Shown: positions 1 to 9,373, counted from the first letter of the stretch. The stretch is 13,121 nt of DNA from Echinostoma caproni (GCA_900618425.1 UZAN01048340.1:1849-14969), one strand, 5' to 3'. The notes: generated by a model from the sequence alone, not told the origin. Translations and numbers: made by a program.

Positions 1-1826
1 AGGCTTTAAAGAAGATTTCCTCGTGTTCCACCACACGCTCCTACAGTCTAGTAGTGAAGACGGTCGTTGGTTCCACTCATCTATCACTCTACGTGTGAAG
101 AAGTTGTGTCTAAGGTTGAGTCGACTTCTGGGCTTCATTAGCTTCAGATGATGCCCCTCTGTTGACTTGAGCGGTGCTCGGATAAACAGGCTTTCCGCCT
201 CTAACCCAGTCAGCCCTTTCATTATTTTGAAGGTCTCAATAATGTTGCCTCTCAGACGTCTCCTCTCCATGAAGAAAAGCCCTAGGGCTTCTAACATCTC
301 CCTATTTTACTTACCCCTCATCCCCGCGATCATGCTATTAGCTAACCGTTGAACCCTCTCAATGATAATGATATCCTTTTTCAACTAAGGCGCCCAAGCC
401 TGCACGCAGTATTCTAACTGCGGTCTAACTGTGACCTTATATGGAGGTAGGAAAACCTCAGCCTTCCTTGACGACAAGGCCGCCTAAGGCTGGAACAATT
501 ACCACCTCGCTCTTTGTGCGGCGGCCAGGCATTGACCACTGGGCTTAAGATCCTCGTGGACCAAAATTCCTAGATCCAGCATTCGATCTACGCGAGCGAA
601 GACGGTCGGTTCCGTGGTCGTAGCCGCGAAACCCGAAGCCCTACGGTATTTAGTACGGGATACTTGGTGGCGATTAGCCCCAAGTCCCACTTATGTGTCC
701 ACCGGACCACTTTAGCCAGATCACCCTCCAGTTGATCTGCAGGTCCTGAGTTCACTAGATTGACGTCGTCGCCAAAAATTAAGGCAGGAACCGCTTGCTC
801 CTGGACCAAGCCATTTATAAACAGCAGAAAGAGCATCGGGCCTAGCACTGAGCCCTGAGACACTCCATTGAATAGGTTGACAATGTTGGACAGAGCTTCT
901 CCCACCCGAACTCTATTGATGCGGTTGGTGAGGAAAGCTTCTTTCCAACTAACTAGAGCTGTTGGAAGACCAAAACCCCTGAGTTTTACTAACAGGAGCC
1001 GGTGATTTACCGAGTCGAAAGCTTTCCTGAAGTCCAGGTAGCACACTTCGACTTTCTGACCTTCATCTAACCTTTTTGTAACTTCGCATAAGAAACAAAG
1101 AAGGTTGCTCAGACACGACCTCAATTTGAGAAAGCCGTGCCGGGCAGGGCTAATCAACCTATGTCGAGTGACGTGCTCACAGGGAGTATTCCTAACAATG
1201 GTTTCTAAGCCCTTACACAGCACGCTGGTCAGATTTACGGGTCTGTAGTTACCAGGTTGCTTCCTATCTCCACTCTTGTGGATGGCTACCACTTTGGCAG
1301 TCACTAGGTACTCTCCCACCCCTTAGGGACTCCTGGTAGAGTGCGGTTATCGCAGGGGCGAGCACATGAGCTAGTGGTTTGATGATGGCCGGATGCAGCC
1401 CGTCGCTGCCAGCGAACTTGTTTACATTCAAGCCCTCCATGACATGAGGAACACTACTAACTGAAATTTCCACATCACCCACTGGAGGGGTGTCTGAAAC
1501 CTCTCGAGGGATCGCACGCCCATCGTCTATTTTATAGACGGTTTCGAAATAACTTCTGAGCGTCTCACCTTTTTGGTAATCTGAGACAAACAGCCCATCT
1601 CCGGGGTTCTCCAGGGTACCTACCGATTGTCTTAGTGCAGTCTTCGATTACACATAGCCATAGTAACTCTTAGGTTCCTGGCGTGCTCTCTTGGCGATTT
1701 TAACCTCGAAGGTCATTTTCGCCTGTTTTACTAGCTTGTTTGCATAGTATCTCGCCTTCTTATATTGGAGCCATCGTTCATGTCCTCCTGGGAGAACAAG
1801 TGCATTCCACCTACGAGTCCTTTCCC
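1..1826 (-). pseudogene. CR1-like LINE ORF2, copy 1: linker, reverse transcriptase and C-terminus (decayed)
   Basis: This is the polymerase half of a non-LTR retrotransposon protein, which copies element RNA into DNA at a nicked target. Reading leftwards: a linker (about 1826-1490, one stop near 1650), RT0 with GSDGLHPAIIKP (1482-1264), a frameshift near 1310, then the RT core at 1319-640. The core shows NYRPVNLTSVLCK, motif A YLDFRKAFDSVNH (YLDF at 1040-1029), motif B SQGSVLGP and motif C FGDD, so the catalytic aspartates are kept although the usual A of FADD is G. The frame shifts near 640 (LGILVHEDLKPSGQC follows) and again near 490. From about 475 to 1 a single frame has only two stops and shows RPQLEYCVQAWAP, ERRRLRGNIIETFKIMKGL and RRVIDEWNQRP. 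The right edge abuts a CAGTT array; the left edge leaves the window. CR1/jockey-like assignment is by motif memory; the exact clade is uncertain. Confidence 0.9.
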
Positions 1827-1871
1827 CAGTTCAGTTTAGTTCAGTTCAGTTCAGTTCAGTTCAGTTCAGTT
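1827..1871. repeat. (CAGTT)9 tandem pentamer array
   Basis: Nine head-to-tail 5-bp units are seen, the third changed to TAGTT. The array lies exactly where recognisable LINE copy 1 linker coding stops and heads the short repeat unit that follows. The apparent plus-strand peptide across it (repeats of VQFSS) is a product of the 15-nt periodicity and not a gene. Confidence 0.95.
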
Positions 1872-1960
1872 GGTATCCACGACTGTGACGGCAATTGCCA
1901 GATTGTCCAGATTCTTGCACTGGTGAGCTCCTTCGATCCCCCGGTGCTGCAACAATAGGA
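1872..1960. repeat. Short repeat unit C, related to unit A2
   Basis: Directly after the pentamers, this stretch aligns by eye with 4314-4392. Both have a CACGACT/CACAGGACT-like start, then GCCA, then TCCAG, CTTGCA, GTGAGCTC and CGATCCC in the same order, at roughly two thirds identity. No coding signal was found. The right end of the unit is not sharp; similarity fades after GGTGCT. Confidence 0.55.
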
Positions 1961-2351
1961 GAAATGAAATTACTCTTCCGTTAGAATAGGGTAAGCAGAC
2001 TCAGATGTCCCTACCTGCAGACACTGATGCCACTTCGTGAGTGCATGATCATAGTTGTCATCTGTAAGCCACTTTGCGGGCGGTCTGTTCAGCAACTAAA
2101 CCATAAAAGGGATAAGCCTGCAAAGTCCAAGGTTTGAGTGAGGCATTCAAGATTGAAATTGTTCTGAGGAGTGAGATAGACATGATTAGGAAAGAAGTAG
2201 AAGCAGAGGTAATACAAGCAGCGAGAGGGCGCCAACGGTAGCGGCAAGTGAAGATCCGTTGAGCTAAGAAGGAGATGAAAGATTAAAAAAAGAAAAAAGT
2301 GAGAAACCTAGCTGCTGAGTGCCTTCACTACGATCCCGTTTGGTGGCTCAG
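1961..2351. other. Non-coding stretch downstream of LINE copy 2
   Basis: This lies just past the copy 2 stop codon and would include its 3' untranslated region if the element is intact there. The part from 2150 to 2320 is purine-rich. A plus-strand frame of about 40 codons near 2118-2240 is rich in E, K and R, but is too short and matches nothing I recognise. No poly(A) or short-tandem LINE tail is evident in the minus orientation. Confidence 0.5.
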
Positions 2352-4172
2352 TCAGTAAGCTACACCCGACTCAAATATGTGCTCCCAAACGCCGTGGAGT
2401 TGGTGTTTGAAGCTCACGACTGACGTTGCCCCTATCACCTCTGGGAGTTTGTTCCAATCATTTACCACTCTTTCTGTAAAGAACTGTGCCCGAAGTCTGG
2501 TCCTGACACGGTTCTTTTTAATTTGAGGCTGTGACCTCTGAAGTTTTGGTGTTCACTAAGTTGTAGTAGCCGTTGCCCGTTTGTGCTAACGAAATCTTTG
2601 AGGATTTTGAAAGCCTCAATGAGGTCCCCTCTTCTTCTTCTCAGTTCGAGAGAGGAGATTAAACTGCTGCAGTCCGTCCTCATGTGCCCTCCCCCTTAGG
2701 TCAGGAAACCATCTGGTGAACCGCCTCTGGACCTGCTCTAGCACCTTTATATCCCTGATCAGGTATGGCCTCCAGGCCTGCACACAATATTCTAAGTGTG
2801 GTCGGACAAATGCGTTGTACAGAGGGAGTAGTACCTCTGGTTTCCTTGATCTCGCTACTCGACGCAGCTGGTAAAGAGCCCCTGATGTTGTTAGGGCAGC
2901 CTTATCACATTGCGCTCGCGGCTGGAAGTCCGCTTGGATTGCCACTCCAAGGTCCTTGGTAGCTGCCTTTGTTGGTACTGCTGTAGCATTGCTTCCCATC
3001 CTTAGATTCCCCACAGTTTGCTCTGTGCCTGCAGTCACTAGGTGGACGCACTTGTGCACGTTGAGTGGCAAGTCCCACTCGGTGGTCCGTTGGTGGACCC
3101 TATCCAGGTCGTTTTGCACCGAGGCGTGAACCGGGTCAACGATTTTTACGTCGTCAGCGAACTTAAAGCACGGGTTCCCTAAGTTCTGATCGACGTCATC
3201 TACGTAGAGCACGAATAGTAGAGGCCTGAGGACTCACCCTTGGGGTACCCCACTACGCATATGCCCTTCCCCTGACATTTCCTGCCATAAACACACCCTG
3301 AATGTCCTTCTAAGTAGGCTTGTCCTGATTCATTCCACTATTTGGTTTGACAGACCGAACCCCTGAAGCTTGGCTAACAGTAATCGATGGTTTACTGAGT
3401 CAAAAGCCTTCTGGAAACCTGAGTAGATGACCTCGATCTTTTCTCCCCTATCGATTATCCTAGTCACTTCCTCCAACAAGCATAGTAGGTTCGATAAGCA
3501 AGACCTATTACGCACGAAACCATGCTACGAGCCGTGCCTTCCCATGTGGTCGGCTATTCTGTCTCGGATCACTCTCTCCATCACCTTCAGCACTACAAAA
3601 GTTAGGCAAGCAGGCCTGTAATTCTCCCTGGCGCTTTAGTCTCCACCCTTGCGTATAGGCGTAATGATAATGTGCAGCCACTCCTCCAGTAAGGTTCCAG
3701 GTTCTAGCGAAGCATTGAAGAGCTTCACCAGCGGATCTGCTACCATCCAAGCTAGTGGTTTCACGATGGAGGCCATCCGGTCCGGCTGCTTTATGTTTAA
3801 CCAACTTAGAAATGTTGTTTCGACTTCTTCATCCTGAATTAGGTTACAATAGATTACCGGTACGCCTATCGGATAGTTTGGGCAGGGTGTCTCATTATCT
3901 GTCCTGTAAACCTGCTGAAAAATACCTTTTAGTATTCCTGCCTTTTCGTAGTCAGTGTTCGCCTCCGTCCCTTGTTCATCTCTCATGCACCCGACCCCAG
4001 TTCTTAGGCATTTCTTCGACTGCACGTACCCAAAGTATTCCTCGGGGTTTATTTTGGTGTCCTCAGACAGTCTCACCCCATATGCTTGCTTATATTCCCT
4101 TTGTACTCTAGTGGCAAGTTACTACAAGAGACTGCGGTGACCTCCTCTGGCTTTGTGCCGCTTCCAGGCCTT
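2352..4172 (-). pseudogene. CR1-like LINE ORF2, copy 2: linker, reverse transcriptase and C-terminus (decayed)
   Basis: A second, clearly different LINE protein. From about 4100 to 2690 the coding stays in one main frame, broken mostly by stops (near 3636, 3525, 3330 and 3205) and by a pair of compensating frameshifts around RT0 (3790-3740), where KHKAAGPDGLHR lies in another frame. Order: linker with EYKQAYGVRLSEDTKINP and YFGYVQSKK, RT0, ENYRPACLTFVVLK, RSCLSNLLCLLEEVT, motif A YSGFQKAFDSVNH (YSGF at 3425-3414), motif B SGVPQG then a stop, motif C FADD (3161-3150), then KDLGVAIQADFQP, RPHLEYCVQAWRP and VLEQVQRR. After a frameshift near 2690 come LRRRRGDLIEAFKILK and, in a third frame, RAQFFTERVVNDWNKLPE, ending at TGA 2352-2354. 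The motif A aspartate is replaced by glycine. The upstream edge abuts a TCAGG array. Confidence 0.92.
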
Positions 4173-4300
4173 TCAGGTCAGGTCAGGTCAGGCTGCACAG
4201 GACTGATAATAGCCACGGCTAATCGAGCGTCCATATTTCTTTCGACAGTATGCTCAAAAAGTATGCATCCACCACTACCACTTGCCTTCAGTACAGCGTC
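4173..4300. repeat. TCAGG pentamer array plus short repeat unit A1
   Basis: Four TCAGG units (4173-4192) are followed by a ~107-bp unit (4194-4300) that matches unit B at 6599-6703 at roughly four bases in five by eye. Both begin GCACAGGACTGATAAT, then share GCCACGGC, AATCGAGCGTCCA, CAGTATGCT and CCACCACT, and end CAGTAC(A/G)GCGTC. LINE copy 2 coding ends immediately beside the array. Confidence 0.85.
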
Positions 4301-4392
4301 AGGTCAGGTGAGGTCGGATACACAGGACTTGCGGCTGATGCCAATTCGTCCAGTTCCTTGCATTTGTGAGCTCTGATGCGATCCCACTGTGC
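4299..4392. repeat. Second degenerate pentamer array plus repeat unit A2
   Basis: Where unit A1 ends, pentamers start again (TCAGG, TCAGG, TGAGG, then a degenerate TCGG), followed by a unit like unit C at 1872-1960. The shared order is an ACAGGACT-like start, TGCCAATT, GTCCAG, CTTGCA, TGTGAGCTC and GCGATCCC. A1 and A2 are therefore two pentamer-headed units in tandem. Confidence 0.6.
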
Positions 4393-4746
4393 TTCGACTG
4401 CAGAAGAAGTTCTTGATCCTTCACTTCGGGTTTCTGGATGACGGAGAGATGTGCAAATGAGACGTTGGAATGTTCAATTGGTAATATCAGTAGGCTCCAG
4501 TCAACAAAGGGTCATCGCCTGAACCGGTTTCTATGCGAGAAGTTCAAGCCAGGCACACTCTACGGGCGGGTAAGTATAAGGTGTAAGTCAAAACTAGGAG
4601 AACGTAAGTGTTTTATTTCATAAAAGAAAATAAAAGTTATTTGTCACAGACTGGAAGAATGATAGGGAAAACGAAAACTAAACAAGATATAAGACTAAAT
4701 TTCACATGGGAACTCTCTGGATGGCCTATGGTTTACCTTGCACTGA
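4393..4746. other. Non-coding stretch, probably 3' UTR of LINE copy 3
   Basis: This lies between repeat unit A2 and the stop codon of LINE copy 3 (TGA on the minus strand, 4747-4749). On the minus strand it is A/T-rich and holds AATAAA-like stretches near 4620. Short plus-strand open frames here (4438-4623, 4608-4799) have no recognisable motif and overlap each other, so I do not call them genes. Confidence 0.45.
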
Positions 4747-5744
4747 TCACTCCAAATCAGGGAATACAGTCAGCCAGTAGTCATCCAATTTATGCTTGAA
4801 GCTTATCACATTCGTTGTGGTGATCACTGCTTCTGGGAGTTTGTTCCAGCTGTTCACCACACGGTTTGTTAGAAACTGTGCTCGAACTTCCAGTCTGGAA
4901 CGCTCTTTTGTCAAGTTAAAAGAGTGTCCACGTAATACCACGTTGTCATTGGCAGTGAACAGTAGGGCACCCGTATCATTAATGCCTTTTATGTTCTTAA
5001 AGGCTTCGATGAAATCACCCCTAAGGCGTCTCCTCTTCAGGGAGAATAGGTTCAGCATAAATAAACGAGTTTGGTAGTCTTACCCACTAAGATGGGGGAA
5101 GCACCTCGTGATGGGTCATGAAGGCGTTCCATAGTATCCATAGATCCTATTCTGCAATTGTTCGTCAGCGCGGGAAATTTAATTAATTTTCTCTGCATTC
5201 AGTGGGAGTTCCTATACTGTTGCCCATTTTGTTGCTCTACTCAGGTCATCCTGCAACTGCTGCTGACTGGCTGATCCCACTATCTTGACATTATCTGCAA
5301 AGATGAAACATGGCGAACGTAGGATGGCAGCCAAGTCGTCTATAAAAGTGAGGAACAGTAAGGGACCAAGCACTGAGCCCTGTGGTACTCCAATGGTGGG
5401 TATGGCTTTGGCTGATACTTTGTCTCCAATCCTCACGTAAAACCTGCAACCGGTCAAGAATTCCCTGATCCAGTTATGTATCTTCCAGCTTATCCCCTTG
5501 TGTTTGAGCTAAGCTAACAGCAACCTGTGGTTGAAGGAACCAAAGGCTTTCCAAAAGTCTAAATAACAGACCTCCACAGCTTTACCTTCATCTAACCTCG
5601 GGGTTACCTCATCGTAAAAAACACAGTTAGTGAGATAAGCATGATCTACCCTTGATGAACCCGTGCTCTTGATGAGTAAGCAGCGAGTTTCGGAGTAAAT
5701 GCTGTGCAATGTGCGTCCCCACTATCTGAAGCAAACCGGCGTTG
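4747..5744 (-). pseudogene. CR1-like LINE ORF2, copy 3, distal part: RT core and C-terminus (decayed, internally deleted)
   Basis: Continues the element whose upstream parts are at 6116-6565 and 6704-7640. Reading leftwards: IVGTHIAQHLL, HGFIKGRSCLSH, a frameshift near 5640, then DEVTPRLDEGKAVEVCYLDF (YLDF at 5565-5554), a stop near 5509, NWIREFLTGCRFYVRIGDK, motif B GVPQGSVLGPLLF and motif C FADN (5301-5290). The second catalytic aspartate of FADD is thus asparagine, and FDSVNH is degraded to FGSFNH. After KWATV the frame breaks down. About 100 residues normally found next (the LGV and PHLEYC blocks seen in copies 1 and 2) are missing near 5085-5150. Coding resumes with LKRRRLRGDFIEAFKNIKG and FLTNRVVNSWNKLPEAV and ends in TVFPDLE at a TGA (4747-4749). 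Confidence 0.9.
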
Positions 5745-6115
5745 ACGGCATTCCGATAAGTTTTCTTACGAATCGCAAATTGCGAGTGACCTTCTAGTGT
5801 CTCGTTGCCCAAAGTAGACAAAAACACTCGTGGGAGTCGTAGATGTTTATTTGCGTATCGCGGTACCAGACAGTACCGAATACGTTCTGAGGTGACGCTA
5901 AACAATACAAGCAATAAATGCAGTAGCAAAGCGAAAGCGTGTCATACGCGTTGCATGGGTTTGAACAGAACCCAGCTTATATATACACGTGAGCGGAAAA
6001 CCGTGCTCAGTAAAAACAAGCAGAAGTAAAACAAAGAATTATCACAGTTTGAGTCAGAATTTATTGTGAAGAAAATATGAACGGAAAACATTCTCCTGGA
6101 TTGCTCCTTTTCTTC
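5745..6115 (-). mobile_element. Insertion inside LINE copy 3, possible solo LTR or short non-autonomous element
   Basis: LINE coding stops after CKCLEKT near 6120 and resumes at IVGTHIAQHLL near 5740; these are adjacent blocks in the family, so about 370 bp is foreign. On the minus strand it has a TATATATA box (5977-5985) next to the palindrome CACGTG (5986-5991) and, about 130 nt further on, AATAAA (5846-5851), the order expected in an LTR. It also holds the inverted repeat TCGCAAATTGCGA (5773-5785). I could not fix TG...CA ends or a target duplication, so the class is inference. No coding frame was recognised. Confidence 0.35.
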
Positions 6116-6565
6116 GTAAAATTGTTGTCACTATATGTCTTTTCCAAGCACTTGCAAAATATACTCCTTAGGCTCATCGGCCTGTAATGCTTAATCTCAG
6201 ATTGTGCTCCCCCATGTTTTCCAGTCCCTCGGTAGCTTGTCGTGATCTAGGCTGGCTTCGTATAAATCCCTTATCGGTCCCGCTACTATATCTGCGATCG
6301 GTTTGACGATTGCCGGGTGGATTCCATCGGGCCCTGAAGACTTACTTACGTTCAGCCTAGCCAATATCCGATGAACTGTTCCTAATGACACAGAAGTATT
6401 CTCTGTTTCCTATGTTGGGGGGGGCGAGATCCGATAGTGCCAAATCACCGCGATCTACTCTGTGCACACTNCTGAGGTATATGCAGAAGGCGTCTATCTT
6501 TTCCCAATCATCGATGACGGTTCATTCTTCCAACTGTAGAGGTCCCATCATCCTTTTATTGGAGC
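6116..6565 (-). pseudogene. CR1-like LINE ORF2, copy 3, middle part: end of linker, RT0 and RT1 (decayed)
   Basis: Reading leftwards from the repeat: KRMMGPLQLEE, a stop, TVIDDWEKIDAFCIYLS (through the ambiguous base 6471), LALSDLAPP, a frameshift at a run of eight G (6417-6424), one stop, then TENTSVSLGTVHRIL and RT0 LNVSKSSGPDGIHPAIVKP (inside 6391-6197). This leads to LPRDWKT. The usual block with HKGGDR is deleted, and HYRPMSLRSIFCKCLEKT (RT1, a degraded NYRPVSLTS) follows in another frame at about 6190-6130. Order and strand fit the parts on either side, so this is one element cut by two insertions. Confidence 0.88.
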
Positions 6566-6703
6566 CCTTGGCTTGGCCGGATCAGGCCAAGTCAGGTTGC
6601 ACAGGACTGATAATGGCCACGGCCAATCGAGCGTCCAGATTTCTTCCGGCAGTATGCTACAAAGTGTGCACCCACCACTGCGAATTTCCTGCAGTACGGC
6701 GTC
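6566..6703. repeat. Degenerate pentamers plus short repeat unit B, inside the LINE copy 3 linker
   Basis: Decayed pentamers (TCAGG at 6582-6586 and 6592-6596, separated by CCAAG, with GG-rich five-base steps before) lead into a ~105-bp unit (6599-6703) matching unit A1. LINE linker coding is recognisable on both sides (RMMGPLQLEE to the left; LASRTKKKPKGYYSY to the right, about 6715-6765), so the unit lies inside the element and not merely next to it. Confidence 0.8.
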
Positions 6704-7640
6704 CTTGCGGCAAGTCTTAGTAGCTGTAGTAGCCTTTCGGCTTCTTTTTGGTTCGGCTGGCTAGTTTCACCACATAGTCCCTTTTACATTTCAAATGAGC
6801 AAAACTGCTTCATTACGATGCCTCGTGTACTGTCTGAAATCCATATGGGTACCCGAAGCGCGAAAAGCTTTCCAGCTTCGATTTCTGTGTTTAATCGCCT
6901 TACATATAGGAGAGTGCCACCATGGTGGGTTCTTCCTTAAACCTCTGTGGGTTAAGGAAGCAAACTCATCTTGGAGGTTTGCCAGGTGGTTTCTTATTAT
7001 ACTCAAGCGTTCCTCTACGTCAGCGAGCCGCTATGGACTGTGCCGAATCAGCTGAGCTGCCTTAGCTCGGAGTAGATTCACTTCAATCCTCCTACAGTTT
7101 CTACACATCTCCTCACGGGGTCTCGGTAGTTTCAACTGAAATGTTATCTTGCTGAGAGGATGATCACTGTTACCGATAGGAGGGAGATACTCTAGACTTT
7201 GTCCTTCTTCCTTCCGCGTTGTGATGATCAGTTCCGGCAGCGACGACTGTTGGCATTCCCGATACGCCGTGTTCTCCTTCACTTGCTGATAAAGGACCTG
7301 GGGGTGAATCCATTCGAAGTAGTTTTCACCTGAATATTGAGAACACCTCCCGAGCTCCCAGTTAACATACCTAAGGTTAAAGTCACCCATAACGACCATT
7401 TAGGTCGAATTTCGAGCTAGGTTGTCTAGTGTCTGGATAGCTTGTTGGTCCCCCGGTGGTGTGGTACTAGGACCCCTATATACAAAGGAAATGGATATTT
7501 TTCTGCTATTTATGATAAGATCCACCGAAACTAGCTGCAAATTGAGAGTAGAAACCTTAGTATTCGATTCTACTGGGCACGAGTGGGGGCTTAGTAGCAG
7601 AGCTACACCTGATTTTTTCGCGATTTTACAGTGCAAAACT
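6704..7640 (-). pseudogene. CR1-like LINE ORF2, copy 3, proximal part: endonuclease C-terminal half and linker (decayed)
   Basis: This is an apurinic-like (EEP family) endonuclease, the enzyme that nicks target DNA for LINE insertion. One frame runs from 7636 to 6791 with stops only at 7400 and near 7031. It shows SGVALLL, ISFVYRGPSTTPPGD, the active-site block GDFN (7387-7376), the strand NTAYRECQQSSLPELIITT, and the catalytic SDH in GNSDHPLS (7168-7160). The linker follows with NPPWWHSPICKAIKHRNRSW and YTRHRNEAVLL, then, after a frameshift, KRDYVVKLASRTKKKPKGYY. The first third of the domain, with its N and E catalytic residues, is absent. The break at about 7640 lies beside the plus-strand LINE copy 4, suggesting that insertion or deletion there removed it. 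Confidence 0.9.
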
Positions 7641-7666
7641 GCGTTCTATAATCAACATATTTTATC

Positions 7667-7673
7667 AAATCAA
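7667..7673. repeat. Possible target-site duplication of LINE copy 4, left side
   Basis: AAATCAA here recurs at 9683-9689, at the other end of the plus-strand LINE. Seven matching bases in A/T-rich DNA can occur by chance, and the right-hand copy could instead be part of the element's own tail, so this is only suggestive. Confidence 0.3.
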
Positions 7674-7674
7674 T

Positions 7675-8932
7675 TTGTTCAATTCTCAAGGTCAAATGCT
7701 GTCCTACGGCCGCAAATTTTGGATCTCCCACCGTTTTATTGCGTGTGAACTCCAATTTTTACGTTTTGCGCATTGTGTGCGAAACCGCTACAACCGATTG
7801 AGGAAGAAGGGCCAAGGACAACAAATAAAACGTCACGCTGGTTGGAGGGTCGGTCTCAGGCGGCGTTCCATCAACAAACTGACTGTATCTGTTATTATCC
7901 CCAGTAACATCCGTTCACTCCTGGCAAAGTTGATGAAGTCAAGAGTATGTTACATGAAAATTTGTGCAAAAACATTGGAATTATTATGCTCCAGGAAAGC
8001 TGGTTACATCCTGACATTGAGGACGGCATCGTACTGCTCGATGGATTCAATATCTTTCGAGAAGATTGGATTGTGAGCTTCAATAACAGAGGTGGTGGAG
8101 TAGTTACTTTTGTCAACCGTATATGGTATAACAGCTCTCATCTGTTGTTTCATTTTAATACCAGGAAAATTAACTGCATTGTCGTTCAATGTAAAACCCG
8201 TTTTCATTGTAATTTTAATCACATCCTGCTAGCAAACATTTTAATTGCCTCTGACACGCCCACTTCTGACATTAGAATGTTTTCCGACTCTTTCTCAACA
8301 CAATTCGCAACATGATTAAACCAGTCACTATGTATTGTGACTGGTGATTTTAATCGTTTCGATATTTCTTTCTTAAGAACTTTAGGTTGGGTTAATCTTG
8401 TACACTTTCCCACTCGTTTGGAGGCCCGGCTTAATGGCATTTTTTGTAAATATCCCATATGTCTTCTTTATAGAAAAACAAACCCCTATTAGCACGTCCG
8501 GCCACCGTACAATTCTTTTGCACCCAAAAATCTATGGTAAAATGTTTTATCGTCAACACGTACAGGTAGCATCCCGAACAATATTTAGAAGGAATTTTAC
8601 ACATGATAACTTATCTGGACTCCAAGATATGATCTCTTCAACCGATTTTTCCATCTTCTCCAATTCAAATAATTCTTCCAGATGTGAACAACTCACCGGC
8701 TACCTTAATTTCTGTTGTGATTTGTGTTGCCTGATCCAGACAATATATCCGTACTGACACATTTGGATCGCCTCTCCTAAAATGCCTTCAACGTAATAAG
8801 GAGAAGGCATATACGCATGGCAGGCGCTACGACGTTAAAAGACTCTCGATTATCATCAAAGCAGAAATTCAGTGCTTGAATCGGATGTATGTTGAAACCA
8901 TCCTGGGCAACCAGAGCGGCCTAGAAATGTGA
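7675..8932 (+). pseudogene. CR1-like LINE ORF2, copy 4: basic N-terminus, endonuclease and linker (decayed)
   Basis: On the opposite strand from the other copies. A basic stretch (RNRYNRLRKKGQ, GLRRRSINKL) leads to SNIRSLLAK, then a frameshift near 7930 and DEVKSMLHENLCKNIGIIML. The EEP endonuclease blocks follow in order: QESWL (E at 7995-7997), DGFNIFRED, NRGGGVVTFV, a stop at 8313-8315, GDFN (8343-8354), HFPTRLEARLNGIF (usual D changed to N), a frameshift near 8460, and STSGHRTILLHP (8497-8505), where the catalytic SDH has become SGH. Then come RRNFTHDNLSGLQDMI, LTGYLNFCCDL, a stop at 8755, and in a third frame the linker LLKCLQRNKEKAYTHGRRYD and AEIQCLNRMYVETILGNQSG, ending at a stop (8930-8932). 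No RT follows. Nuclease activity is lost. Confidence 0.9.
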
Positions 8933-9216
8933 TCGGGGTAAGCGCGCACCATCCAAACGCGGGTTGATTCAAAAAGTTCAAGGTTATTTGAGCGATCCCA
9001 TTCTCCAAGCCATGAAAAAATCCCAACTGGAGATCACTGTCGCTCAAAAATTATTTCACTTATTACAGACCCTAAACATAACGCGGGTTTCAATAAGGCA
9101 GGCAACAAGCAAAAAAATTAAAGGGAAATTTATTTAACTTAAAAAAATAAAATAATTATTCCTTAATATGAATGAAAGAGTTTTCGGAAGGGAAATGTGC
9201 CAATACCAAAGCTTTT

Positions 9217-9269
9217 AGAATTGCACCTTCCATATAACTGTCAAAAGCTATTCTAAATACTATTCTGAA
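9217..9269. repeat. Direct repeat, left copy (partner at 9374-9426)
   Basis: A core of 47 bp (9223-9269, starting GCACCTTCCATATAACTG) recurs at 9380-9426 with one mismatch (T to G within the AAGCTA-TCT part). Similarity extends six bases further left with one more mismatch. The copies are 157 bp apart and the DNA between them is not itself repeated, so this is not a simple tandem array. Confidence 0.95.
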
Positions 9270-9373
9270 ACGTTCAGCCTAAAATCATCGACGAATACGA
9301 AATAAAACTAACATTTGTTAGCTTTCAACGTGTCCCATTGTGAAATTTTAAAACGAGTTAAACTCCATCAATA

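Noticed and set aside
167..352. Plus-strand ORF at the window start
   Set aside because: It is antisense to the LINE copy 1 C-terminus, which shows family motifs.
2341..2415. tRNA-like SINE promoter: TGGCTCAGTCAGT (box A-like) and GTTTGAAGCTC (box B-like)
   Set aside because: On the minus strand these bases are the C-terminal codons and stop of LINE copy 2 (after VVSFKHQL), which explains them better; no SINE body or tail follows.
3186..3212. YVDD in LINE copy 2 as the RT catalytic motif
   Set aside because: It lies in the LFVLYVDDV strand just after motif B, where relatives have LFLxFINDL; the true motif C is FADD at 3161-3150.
4173..4192. TCAGG array as telomeric repeat (the motif is used by beetle telomeres)
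   Set aside because: Only four copies, internal, next to a LINE fragment, and the sister array is CAGTT.
4086..4376. Plus-strand ORF across units A1 and A2, similar to the one at 6385-6720 (both contain ATANRAS)
   Set aside because: The similarity is explained by the repeat at DNA level; the frames are not better conserved than the DNA and overlap LINE coding on the other strand.
8856..9047. Minus-strand ORF opposite the LINE copy 4 linker
   Set aside because: It is antisense to recognisable linker coding at 8759-8932 and has no motif.
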